The translations under genes and the position numbers were made by a program. This document shows, one piece after another, positions 1 to 5,741 of a DNA stretch of 5,825 bases (the first letter of the stretch is position 1; every line of letters begins with the position of its first letter). The DNA lies in contig JANYCM010000190.1 of NCBI GenBank assembly GCA_025360285.1, forward strand, positions 1 to 5,825, given 5' to 3'. Source of the stretch: Sphingomonadales bacterium. GTDB taxonomy: Bacteria; Pseudomonadota; Alphaproteobacteria; Sphingomonadales; Sphingomonadaceae. The notes beneath the pieces were generated by a model. The model searched no databases, was not told where the DNA came from, and saw nothing but the letters and a program-made list of their open reading frames with translations.

Positions 1-794
1 TCATCGACGGTGATGACGCCGACCAGTCGATCATTGGCATCGACGACGGCCGCCGAGATCAGAGCGTATTTCTGGAACTGGAGGGCGACTTCCTCCTGGT
101 CCATATCGACCGGGATCAGCGTCTGTTCGCGCTGCATGACATCGGTGACGGCAATATCGGGCGGGGTGGTCAGCAGCCACGACAGCCGCATGGTGCCGAC
201 CGGGCGGCGTTCGGCATCGATGACGAAAATTTCCCAGAAATCCGTCGCCGGGTCGATGGTAGCGCGGACCTGGTCGATCACCTCCCCGACCGTGACGTTT
301 TCGGGCACCGCGACCAGCTCGCGCTGCATCAACCGCCCGGCCGATTCCTCCGGATAATTGAGCGCCGCCTCGATATCGGCGCGATCGGCGGGGGCCAGCG
401 CATCGAGCACCTCGCGCTGCTCATCGGCCTCCAGATCCTCGATGACCGCGACGGCGTCATCGGTATCGAGCTGAGTGACCATGTCGGCGACTTCACCAAC
501 CGACATCGCCGCCAGCACATCTTCGCGGACATAATCATCGAGTTCGGCGATGACGTCGGCATCCAGCGCCTCGCCGATGGCATGGGCGAGCGGGGCACGC
601 TGGCCTTCGGTGACCAGGGCGAAAAGATCGGCGATATCAGCCGGATGCAGCGGCGCGACCAGGGTACGCGCCGCCTCGTCATCATGCGAATCGAGTGCCG
701 CCAGCACCTGGGCGACAAAGCTGCGCGACAGGCGGCCTTCCTCCAGCGCCTCCCGCGGCACGTCGCTGTCTGAGTGGAGGTTCGGTTCGGCCAT
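1..794 (-). CDS. mgtE: Magnesium transporter MgtE, N-terminal part (runs off the left edge)
   Basis: MgtE proteins are homodimeric inner-membrane Mg2+ channels gated by a cytoplasmic Mg2+-sensing region. Visible here are 264 codons from ATG at 794 with no stop before the window edge. The acidic helical N domain spans roughly residues 20-150, with HPADIADLF at 50-58 and YPEESAGRLM at 147-156, both typical of the family. The first CBS domain follows from about 157 and the second begins near 218 (VMQREQTLIP). The many Asp/Glu residues fit the Mg2+-sensing role known for the family. The C-terminal membrane domain, which forms the pore, lies outside the window, so intactness cannot be judged. No good Shine-Dalgarno precedes the ATG; an in-frame GTG 36 bases upstream (about 830) is a weaker alternative start. 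The gene lies 54 bases downstream of the dehydrogenase gene on the same strand and may be cotranscribed with it. The family call is firm; the exact start is less so. Confidence 0.93.
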   Translation of the reverse strand, partial: MAEPNLHSDSDVPREALEEGRLSRSFVAQVLAALDSHDDEAARTLVAPLHPADIADLFALVTEGQRAPLAHAIGEALDADVIAELDDYVREDVLAAMSVGEVADMVTQLDTDDAVAVIEDLEADEQREVLDALAPADRADIEAALNYPEESAGRLMQRELVAVPENVTVGEVIDQVRATIDPATDFWEIFVIDAERRPVGTMRLSWLLTTPPDIAVTDVMQREQTLIPVDMDQEEVALQFQKYALISAAVVDANDRLVGVITVD

Positions 795-848
795 GGCGGC
801 GGTTATAGCGGCGGCGGCAGGCAGCGCCACCCGTGAAGCGCCTTACCT

Positions 849-1952
849 TCAATCCATGATCAGCACCGGCTTGATGGCGCGGCCGGCACGCATGTCTGCC
901 ACGGCGTCGTTGATCGCGGCAAAGGGGTAGGGGGTGATCAGCCTGTCATGCGGAAAGCGGCCGGTGCGGTGAAGATCGATCAGGAAGGGGATGAACTGGC
1001 GCGGATCGGCATCGCCTTCGACGGCGCCGCGCAGCGCCCGCCCGCCCAGCAACATGTTGGGGTTGATGGTGATTTCAGTGCCCGGCGGCGTTACCGCCAG
1101 CATGGCGAGCTGGCCGCGCGATGCCAGCGCCTCAATGCCGGCGCGGATCAATGGGCCAACCCCGCTGGTATCGACGATATGATGGACGCCATCCGGGCAG
1201 ATGGCGCGCAAGGCCGCGGTGATGTCACGGCCATCCGACAGGATGCTGTGGGTGGCACCCAGTGTCAGCGCCAGCGCCAGCCGGTCGGGGTTCTTGTCAA
1301 CAGCGATCAGCGGCGTGCAGCCAAGGTTGGTCGCGGCCATCAGCGCGGCCAGCCCGACGCTGCCGGTGCCGAACACCGCCAGCGCCTGGCCAGCGCGGGG
1401 TTTCAGGCTGTTGATGACGGTGCCGGCCCCGGTCTGCATGCCGCAGCCAAAGGGCGCCAGGCTGGCCCAGGACAGATCGTCCGCCACCTTCACGGTGTTG
1501 CGTTCATAGGCCAAGGCATGGTTGGCGAAGGAGGATTGTCCGAAGAACGCCCCGAACACCGGGCCGTCATGGCCCTGCATCGGTGCCCGGCCATCGGGAA
1601 GGCGGCCGGCATAGTTGAGCGCCATGAACTGCGCGCAATATTGCGGTGCCGCGCTGGCGCAGCTGGGGCATGACCCGCATGAGGCATAGCTCAGCACCAC
1701 CCGGTCGCCGGGCACCACGCTGGTGACGCCGGCACCGATGGCGATGACCTCGCCGGCGCCTTCATGGCCCAGCACTTGCGGCAGCGGCAGGCCCTGTTCG
1801 TAATTCTGGACGCCGATATCGGTGTAGCAGATGCCGCAGGCGCGGATCCTGATCAAAATCTGGCCCGGCCCCGGATCGGCGAGTTCCACCTTTTCAAGCA
1901 CATAGGGCTGGCCGCGGGCGCGCAGCACGGCGGCGATGGCGGTTGTTGTCAT
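849..1952 (-). CDS. Zinc-dependent NAD-type alcohol dehydrogenase (aryl/benzyl-alcohol dehydrogenase-like, MDR superfamily)
   Basis: A 367-residue medium-chain dehydrogenase, predicted cytosolic, that would oxidise an alcohol to an aldehyde with NAD(P)+. The catalytic zinc ligands are recognisable: Cys42 in CGICYTD, His63-Glu64 in LGHEGAGEV, and Cys170 in FGCGMQTGAG. The structural zinc site is complete (Cys92, Cys95, Cys98, Cys106). The Rossmann nucleotide loop is GTGSVG at 195-200, followed by an acidic residue, Asp219 in IAVDKNPDR, which in this fold usually favours NAD+ over NADP+. The GCGxQTGAG stretch and the overall pattern resemble the benzyl/aryl-alcohol dehydrogenase branch, but the substrate cannot be read from sequence. 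The open frame extends to 2351 on this strand, but I chose ATG 1952. It has a strong GGAGG about 8 bases upstream, it starts exactly where the conserved domain begins, and a longer protein would overlap the opposite-strand xseB gene. Divergent from xseB; mgtE follows downstream. Confidence 0.93.
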   Translation of the reverse strand: MTTTAIAAVLRARGQPYVLEKVELADPGPGQILIRIRACGICYTDIGVQNYEQGLPLPQVLGHEGAGEVIAIGAGVTSVVPGDRVVLSYASCGSCPSCASAAPQYCAQFMALNYAGRLPDGRAPMQGHDGPVFGAFFGQSSFANHALAYERNTVKVADDLSWASLAPFGCGMQTGAGTVINSLKPRAGQALAVFGTGSVGLAALMAATNLGCTPLIAVDKNPDRLALALTLGATHSILSDGRDITAALRAICPDGVHHIVDTSGVGPLIRAGIEALASRGQLAMLAVTPPGTEITINPNMLLGGRALRGAVEGDADPRQFIPFLIDLHRTGRFPHDRLITPYPFAAINDAVADMRAGRAIKPVLIMD

Positions 1953-1965
1953 GAACTTTTCCTCC

Positions 1966-1978
1966 CCAAGGGCCTTGG
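1966..1978. promoter_or_regulatory. 13-base palindrome next to the dehydrogenase ribosome binding site
   Basis: CCAAGG-G-CCTTGG is a perfect 6-base inverted repeat around a single central base. It directly adjoins the Shine-Dalgarno of the minus-strand dehydrogenase gene (GGAGG on the minus strand, plus-strand 1961-1965). In this position it could be a transcription-factor half-site pair; a hairpin is unlikely because the central gap is one base. The sequence is seen directly; any regulatory role is inference, and a short GC-rich palindrome may arise by chance. Confidence 0.3.
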
Positions 1979-2049
1979 TTTGGGCAGCATCGTCCGCCGT
2001 GTCAGCGCCGATGGCAAGGCGGAAAGGCCGGGGCGCTGGCGCTGCCGGC

Positions 2050-2078
2050 TTGACCGTGTCGGCGCGCCCGTTCAAACA
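2050..2078 (+). promoter_or_regulatory. Candidate sigma-70-type promoter for xseB
   Basis: TTGACC at 2050-2055, preceded by C as in the alphaproteobacterial CTTGAC -35 consensus, lies 16-17 bases before a poor -10 candidate (TCAAAC or CAAACA, about 2072-2078). The -10 match is weak, so the call rests mainly on the -35 element and on its position in the divergent intergenic region (1953-2084). If real, transcription would begin at or a few bases before the xseB ATG. Confidence 0.3.
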
Positions 2079-2084
2079 CGCCGC

Positions 2085-2342
2085 ATGAATGCCGACGCGC
2101 TTGCCAGTCTCAGCTTCGAGGACGCCCTGAAGCGCCTTGAAACCATCGTCCACCGGCTGGAAAGCGGTGAGGCGAGCCTGGAGGATTCGATCGGGCTGTA
2201 TACCGAAGGCCAGAGTTTGAAGGCGCATTGCGATGCCAAGCTGGCCGATGCCGCAGCGCGCATCGAAGCGATCCAGCAAAATGACGCCGGGGAGGCCGTG
2301 GCGACGCGGCCGTTTGACCCGGTTTCCCCTCCAAATCAATAG
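2085..2342 (+). CDS. xseB: Exodeoxyribonuclease VII small subunit
   Basis: An 85-residue protein of the XseB family, whose members are usually about 70-90 residues. Several copies bind one XseA large subunit to form cytosolic exonuclease VII, which degrades single-stranded DNA into oligonucleotides. The conserved core is clear: SFEDALKRLETIVHRLESGE at 10-29, followed by SLEDSIGLYTEG at 31-42 and a second helix, with a disordered-looking Pro/Gln-containing tail after about 67. The frame stays open upstream to 1764, but ATG 2085 is chosen because the conserved domain starts about nine residues later. No Shine-Dalgarno is visible before it, so translation may be leaderless. It is the first gene of a rightward cluster, with ispA starting 14 bases after its stop; xseB next to ispA is a common proteobacterial arrangement. 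xseA is not in the window. Confidence 0.94.
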   Translation: MNADALASLSFEDALKRLETIVHRLESGEASLEDSIGLYTEGQSLKAHCDAKLADAAARIEAIQQNDAGEAVATRPFDPVSPPNQ

Positions 2343-2356
2343 GTTCCGCAACGGCT

Positions 2357-3256
2357 ATGGTCCAAGCGTCGATCAGTCTTAAACCGGCGCTGGATGCCAT
2401 TGGCAATGCCATGGACCAGCGTTTCGACCGGCTGTTGCCGGTGCCGCCGGACAGCCGCGCGCAGCTTTTCAATGCCATGCGCCATGCGGTGATCGGCGGC
2501 GGCAAGCGAATGCGGCCGTTGCTGGTGGTGGCATCGTGCGATCTGTTTCATGTCGATCGCGAACGGGCGCTGCGGGTCGCGCTCGCCATCGAATGCGTGC
2601 ATTGTTACAGCCTTGTCCATGACGATCTGCCGTGCATGGATGATGATGATTTGCGGCGCGGCAAGCCGACGGTCCACAAGGCCTATGACGAAGCAACCGC
2701 GGTGCTCGCCGGCGATTCGCTCCATGCGCTAGCCTTTGAAATCCTTGCCGATCCCGCAACGCATGAAGACCCTTTTGCCCGCGCCGAACTGGTCACCGAA
2801 CTGGCCGTCGCCTCCGGCCCGTCGGGCATGGCGGGCGGCCAGATGATGGATCTGGTCGCCGAGCATGAGCTTTATGATCTGGCCGGCGTCACCCGGCTCC
2901 AGCAGTTGAAGACCGGCGCGCTGATCGGCTTTTGCCTTGAAGCCGGCGCGATCATGGGGCGCATTCCCGATGCCCAGCGCACGCCCTTGCGCGGCTATGC
3001 CCGGGATCTGGGTCTGGCCTTTCAGATTGCCGACGATCTGCTTGATGTTGAAGGCTCTTCCGCCAAGACCGGCAAGGCGGTGGGCAAGGATGCGGCGGCC
3101 GGCAAGGCGACCTTTGTGTCGCTGCTCGGGGTCGAACGCGCCCGCACCCAGGCGACGATGCTGATCGACCAGGCCATCACCCACCTCCAGGGTTTCGGCG
3201 AGGAGGCGGACCTGCTGCGGGCCATCGCCCGCTTCGCCATCGAGCGTGATCGCTAG
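2357..3256 (+). CDS. ispA: Farnesyl diphosphate synthase (geranyltranstransferase, trans-prenyltransferase family)
   Basis: A 299-residue cytosolic all-helical prenyltransferase that condenses dimethylallyl or geranyl diphosphate with isopentenyl diphosphate, supplying farnesyl diphosphate for undecaprenyl, quinone, hopanoid or carotenoid synthesis. The substrate-binding GGGKRMRP lies at 47-54. The first aspartate-rich motif is D89-D90-LPCM-D95 followed by DDD and Arg100-Arg101; the second is ADDLLD at 225-230. Lys186-Thr187-Gly188 and GGQMMDL (160-166) are the usual family blocks. The stretch CYSLVHDD (83-90), with a four-residue spacer in the first motif, matches the bacterial type II FPP synthase pattern of E. 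coli IspA, so C15 is favoured over geranylgeranyl product; length specificity remains an inference. Length is normal. Only a weak AGG overlapping the xseB stop precedes ATG 2357. dxs, often next to ispA in other proteobacteria, is absent; coaD follows after 9 bases. Confidence 0.95.
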   Translation: MVQASISLKPALDAIGNAMDQRFDRLLPVPPDSRAQLFNAMRHAVIGGGKRMRPLLVVASCDLFHVDRERALRVALAIECVHCYSLVHDDLPCMDDDDLRRGKPTVHKAYDEATAVLAGDSLHALAFEILADPATHEDPFARAELVTELAVASGPSGMAGGQMMDLVAEHELYDLAGVTRLQQLKTGALIGFCLEAGAIMGRIPDAQRTPLRGYARDLGLAFQIADDLLDVEGSSAKTGKAVGKDAAAGKATFVSLLGVERARTQATMLIDQAITHLQGFGEEADLLRAIARFAIERDR

Positions 3257-3265
3257 GGGCCTGCC

Positions 3266-3763
3266 ATGCGCATTGGTGTCTATCCCGGAACCTTCGACCC
3301 CGTCACCTTGGGGCATATGGACATCATCCGGCGCGGCGCCAAGCTCGTCGATCAGCTGGTTATCGGCGTCGCCACCAACCCGTCGAAATCGCCGATGTTC
3401 AGCCTTGCCGAACGCAAGGCGCAGGTTTTGCGGGAGGTGGAGAGCATCCCGGGGGTATCCGTCGTCGAATTCGATGCCTTGCTGATGAAGTTTGCCGAGG
3501 TGCAGGGCGCCACTGTCATCATCCGCGGGCTTCGTGCCGTGGCGGATTTTGAGTATGAATATCAAATGGCTGGCATGAACCAGCAGCTCAACAGCCGCAT
3601 CGAGACGGTGTTCCTGATGGCCGATGTGGCGTTGCAGCCGATCGCGTCGCGGCTGGTCAAGGAAATTGCGATGTATGGCGGCGATATCCGCAAGTTCGTG
3701 ACGCCCAGGGTGGCCGCCGATGTGGTGGCGCGCGTGGCGGAAACTGGCGTCCGGGGATCCTGA
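3266..3763 (+). CDS. coaD: Phosphopantetheine adenylyltransferase
   Basis: A 165-residue cytosolic enzyme of coenzyme A synthesis that transfers AMP from ATP to 4'-phosphopantetheine, giving dephospho-CoA and pyrophosphate. It belongs to the nucleotidyltransferase superfamily. The nucleotide-binding GTFDPVTLGH is at 8-17 with TLGH at 14-17, including the His that stabilises the transition state. NPSKSPMFSLAERK (38-51) carries the conserved lysine region (Lys41). RGLRAVADFEYE (87-98) and the C-terminal ASRLVKEIA block (127-135) complete the ATP-binding elements. Length agrees with the family (about 160). ATG 3266 is supported by AGGGG at 3255-3259, which overlaps the ispA stop codon and has 6-base spacing, so translation is probably coupled to ispA. 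Its stop codon overlaps the start of the next gene. Confidence 0.97.
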   Translation: MRIGVYPGTFDPVTLGHMDIIRRGAKLVDQLVIGVATNPSKSPMFSLAERKAQVLREVESIPGVSVVEFDALLMKFAEVQGATVIIRGLRAVADFEYEYQMAGMNQQLNSRIETVFLMADVALQPIASRLVKEIAMYGGDIRKFVTPRVAADVVARVAETGVRGS

Positions 3764-4521
3764 TGTTCGTGTACAAGCGCCTGATTTTGTTCATCCTGCT
3801 CACCCTGGGCTGGAGTATGGCGGCGACCGCCCAGCAGGGGCCGTCCAAGGCCGATTTCAAGCCGCTGCCGGTGCTGCCCAAGATGGCACCGCCGTCCAAC
3901 ATCGCCGGCACCTTGCAGGTGGTGCCGCCCGAGGACATTCTTTACCTGGACCTGTCGACCGGCGGCCGGGTGACGATCCAGATGCGGCCCGATGTGGCGC
4001 CCAAACATGTCGAGCGCATCCGCACGCTGGTGCGGCAGGGCTTTTATGATGGCACGATCTTCCACCGCGTCATCGATGGCTTCATGGCGCAGGGGGGGGA
4101 CCCCACCGGCACTGGCCAGGGCGGATCGAAACTCCCTGATCTTGTTGCCGAATTCAATGATCTGCCGCATGTCCGCGGTGCTGTTGCGATGGCGCGCGCC
4201 AAGTCGGAAGACAGTGCCAATAGCCAGTTTTACATTGTTTTCCAACCGGTGCTGAAACTGGATCGCAGCTATACGATCTGGGGCCGGGTGACCGCCGGCA
4301 TGAACTTTGTCGATGCCATTGAACGCGGCGAACCGCCTGAAAATCCATCGAAAATCTTGAAGGCTTCGATCGCTGCCGACAAGGTGCCGCCGCCGCCGCC
4401 GGCCACGCCGATCCCCACCCCGCCGGCCGCTGCCGTGGCCCCGGTTACCCCGCCCCCGCCGGCGATTCCGGGGTTGCCGCCGGCGAAAACACCCGCCGGA
4501 AAGGTCAAGCACCGGGCGTGA
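3763..4521 (+). CDS. Exported cyclophilin-type peptidyl-prolyl cis-trans isomerase with Pro-rich tail
   Basis: A 252-residue prolyl isomerase predicted to act in the periplasm. A signal peptide is visible: Lys5-Arg6, a hydrophobic stretch at 7-19, and an ATA-QQ cleavage site after residue 23. The cyclophilin domain spans about 58-203 and keeps the catalytic block: FHRVIDGFMAQGGDP (100-114, catalytic-type Arg102, Phe107, Met108, Gln110) and SQFYIVF (154-160). The position equivalent to human CypA Trp121 appears to be Lys165, as often in bacterial forms, so weak cyclosporin binding is expected (inference). Residues 208-242 form a proline/alanine-rich, probably disordered tail, and the C-terminus is basic (KVKHRA). 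The start overlaps the coaD stop by one base (TGATG), with GGGGA at 3753-3757 as ribosome binding site, which implies translational coupling. It is functionally similar to PpiA, but I do not assign that symbol because orthology is not shown. Confidence 0.93.
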   Translation: MFVYKRLILFILLTLGWSMAATAQQGPSKADFKPLPVLPKMAPPSNIAGTLQVVPPEDILYLDLSTGGRVTIQMRPDVAPKHVERIRTLVRQGFYDGTIFHRVIDGFMAQGGDPTGTGQGGSKLPDLVAEFNDLPHVRGAVAMARAKSEDSANSQFYIVFQPVLKLDRSYTIWGRVTAGMNFVDAIERGEPPENPSKILKASIAADKVPPPPPATPIPTPPAAAVAPVTPPPPAIPGLPPAKTPAGKVKHRA

Positions 4522-4583
4522 GGGGAGCGGGACCGGGGAATCCGGATAGCGCCGCCGGGGATTTCAGGTAAGCCACCGGAAAA

Positions 4584-4619
4584 ACCCCTACAAACGGGGT
4601 CTGGGGCCGCCGGCCCCAG
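4584..4619. repeat. Two consecutive inverted repeats upstream of queA
   Basis: This lies in the 115-base spacer between the cyclophilin gene and queA. The first pair is ACCCC (4584-4588) with GGGGT (4596-4600), loop 7 bases. Immediately after comes a perfect 8-bp stem, CTGGGGCC (4601-4608) with GGCCCCAG (4612-4619), loop GCC. The heptamer CCGCCGG occurs at 4607-4613 and again at 4620-4626, where it runs into the queA ribosome binding site GGAGG (4625-4629). No T tract follows the stems, so a classical intrinsic terminator is not supported. It may be a dispersed intergenic repeat, or an RNA structure that attenuates or punctuates the cluster. The rest of the spacer (4522-4583) shows nothing I can name. 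Confidence 0.55.
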
Positions 4620-4636
4620 CCGCCGGAGGCTCTAAA

Positions 4637-5665
4637 ATGCGCGTCGCCGACTTTGATTTCGACCTGCCCCCCGAACGCATCGCCCTGCGCCCGGTCAGCC
4701 CGCGCGACGCGGCGCGGCTGCTGGAAGTGCGCGGCGACACGCTGGCCGATCTGACGGTGCGTGATCTCCCCGGCCGCCTGCGCGCCGGCGATGTGCTGGT
4801 GGTCAATGACACCAGGGTGATCCCGGCGCAGCTCCACGGCCAGAAGGGCGCGGCGCGAATCGGCGTCACCCTGCACAAGCGCGAGGCCGCCGATCGCTGG
4901 TGGAGTTTCGTGCGCAACGCCCGGCGGCTGCGGGTGGGGGATAGCGTCGATTTCGGCGCGGGCCTGAACGGACTGGTGGTCGAACGCGGTGACGAAGGCG
5001 CCGTGCTGTGGCGCTTCCACGCCGATGGCCCCATCGAGGTCGCGATGGCCGCGGCGGGCCAGATGCCGCTGCCGCCCTATATCGCGTCGAAGCGCCCGAC
5101 TGACGAGCGCGATGCGGCGGATTACCAGACGCTGCACGCGGCCAAGGACGGCGCGGTGGCGGCGCCGACCGCCGGGCTGCACTTCACCCCGGCGCTATGG
5201 ACGGCGCTGGCGGCGGCCGGCGTGGGCAGGGAGACGGTAACGCTGCACGTTGGCGCCGGCACCTTCCTGCCGGTCAAGGCCGAAGATACCGACGACCATC
5301 TGATGCACGCCGAATGGGGCAGCATCGATGCGGCGACGGCGGCCCGTCTGAACGCGGCGCGCGCCGCCGGTGGCCGGGTGATCGCGGTCGGCACCACCTC
5401 GCTGCGCCTGCTCGAATCGGCGGTGGCGGCGGCCAAAATCCGGGCCTTCACCGGCGACACGGCGATCTTCATCACGCCGGGCTATCGCTTTGGCGCCATC
5501 GATGGCCTGGTGACCAATTTTCACCTGCCCAGATCGACGTTGTTCATGCTGGTCAGCGCGCTGATGGGGCGAGATGTGATGCAGGCGGCCTATGCCCATG
5601 CGATTGCGGGGGGGTATCGGTTTTATTCTTATGGGGATGCGAGTTTGCTGTTGCCATCGGGGTAG
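4637..5665 (+). CDS. queA: S-adenosylmethionine:tRNA ribosyltransferase-isomerase (queuosine biosynthesis)
   Basis: A 342-residue cytosolic enzyme, normal length for QueA. It transfers and isomerises the ribosyl group of S-adenosylmethionine onto 7-aminomethyl-7-deazaguanine at the wobble position of GUN-anticodon tRNAs (Tyr, His, Asn, Asp), giving epoxyqueuosine. Family blocks run through the whole protein: LVVNDTRVIPA (54-64), PLPPYI (144-149), AAPTAGLHFT (175-184), VGAGTFLPV (205-213), GTTSLRLLES (252-261), TNFHLPRSTLFMLVSA (293-308) and GYRFYSYGDASLL (326-338). ATG 4637 has a good GGAGG at 4625-4629 with 7-base spacing, and the family N-terminus MRVADFDFDLP begins exactly there. It may be read through from the upstream cluster or have its own promoter in the 115-base spacer. 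tgt, its pathway partner and a frequent downstream neighbour, is not in the remaining 160 bases. The last 20 or so codons use markedly more A/T-ending codons than the rest. Confidence 0.97.
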   Translation: MRVADFDFDLPPERIALRPVSPRDAARLLEVRGDTLADLTVRDLPGRLRAGDVLVVNDTRVIPAQLHGQKGAARIGVTLHKREAADRWWSFVRNARRLRVGDSVDFGAGLNGLVVERGDEGAVLWRFHADGPIEVAMAAAGQMPLPPYIASKRPTDERDAADYQTLHAAKDGAVAAPTAGLHFTPALWTALAAAGVGRETVTLHVGAGTFLPVKAEDTDDHLMHAEWGSIDAATAARLNAARAAGGRVIAVGTTSLRLLESAVAAAKIRAFTGDTAIFITPGYRFGAIDGLVTNFHLPRSTLFMLVSALMGRDVMQAAYAHAIAGGYRFYSYGDASLLLPSG

Positions 5666-5703
5666 AGCGCGCGCCGAAGCGTGGTGGCGCTACGTCGAAC
5701 CTT

Positions 5704-5735
5704 CCCGTCATCCCAGCTTCTGCTGGGATGACGGG
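5704..5735. terminator. Perfect 14-bp inverted repeat between convergent genes (possible bidirectional terminator)
   Basis: Arms CCCGTCATCCCAGC (5704-5717) and GCTGGGATGACGGG (5722-5735) pair perfectly around a TTCT loop. It lies 38 bases after the queA stop and 6 bases beyond the stop of the convergent minus-strand gene, where a hairpin that ends both transcripts would be expected. No U-run follows on either strand, so termination would be atypical or Rho-assisted. From memory, arms of the form GTCATCCCAGC are common as dispersed intergenic palindromes in alphaproteobacterial genomes, so it may equally be a repeat-family copy. The stem is certain; the function is inferred. Confidence 0.6.
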
Positions 5736-5741
5736 CGTGTT

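Noticed and set aside
948..1673. Plus-strand open frame of 241 codons
   Set aside because: Antisense shadow of the dehydrogenase gene, a common result of high GC at third positions; low-complexity composition and no family motif.
1764..2084. Upstream extension of the xseB frame
   Set aside because: Overlaps the start of the opposite-strand dehydrogenase gene, and the XseB domain begins only after 2085.
1953..2351. N-terminal extension of the alcohol dehydrogenase to 500 residues
   Set aside because: The extra 133 residues are antisense to xseB and resemble no dehydrogenase domain; ATG 1952 has a strong ribosome binding site and fits the family N-terminus.
2729..3565. Minus-strand open frame of 278 codons
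   Set aside because: Lies opposite ispA and coaD, both with intact catalytic motifs; no recognisable domain or ribosome binding site.
4381..4490. CCG/GCC-rich stretch as a possible tandem repeat
   Set aside because: It encodes the Pro/Ala-rich tail of the cyclophilin and has no regular repeat unit.
3562..4512. Minus-strand open frame of 316 codons
   Set aside because: Antisense to coaD and the cyclophilin gene; Arg/Gly/His-rich composition typical of GC-driven shadow frames.
4505..5182. Minus-strand open frame of 225 codons
   Set aside because: Antisense to queA, which is clearly real; no homology pattern seen.
5666..5691. AGCGC...GCGCT pair just after the queA stop
   Set aside because: Only five pairs with a loop of about 16 bases; expected by chance in such GC-rich DNA.
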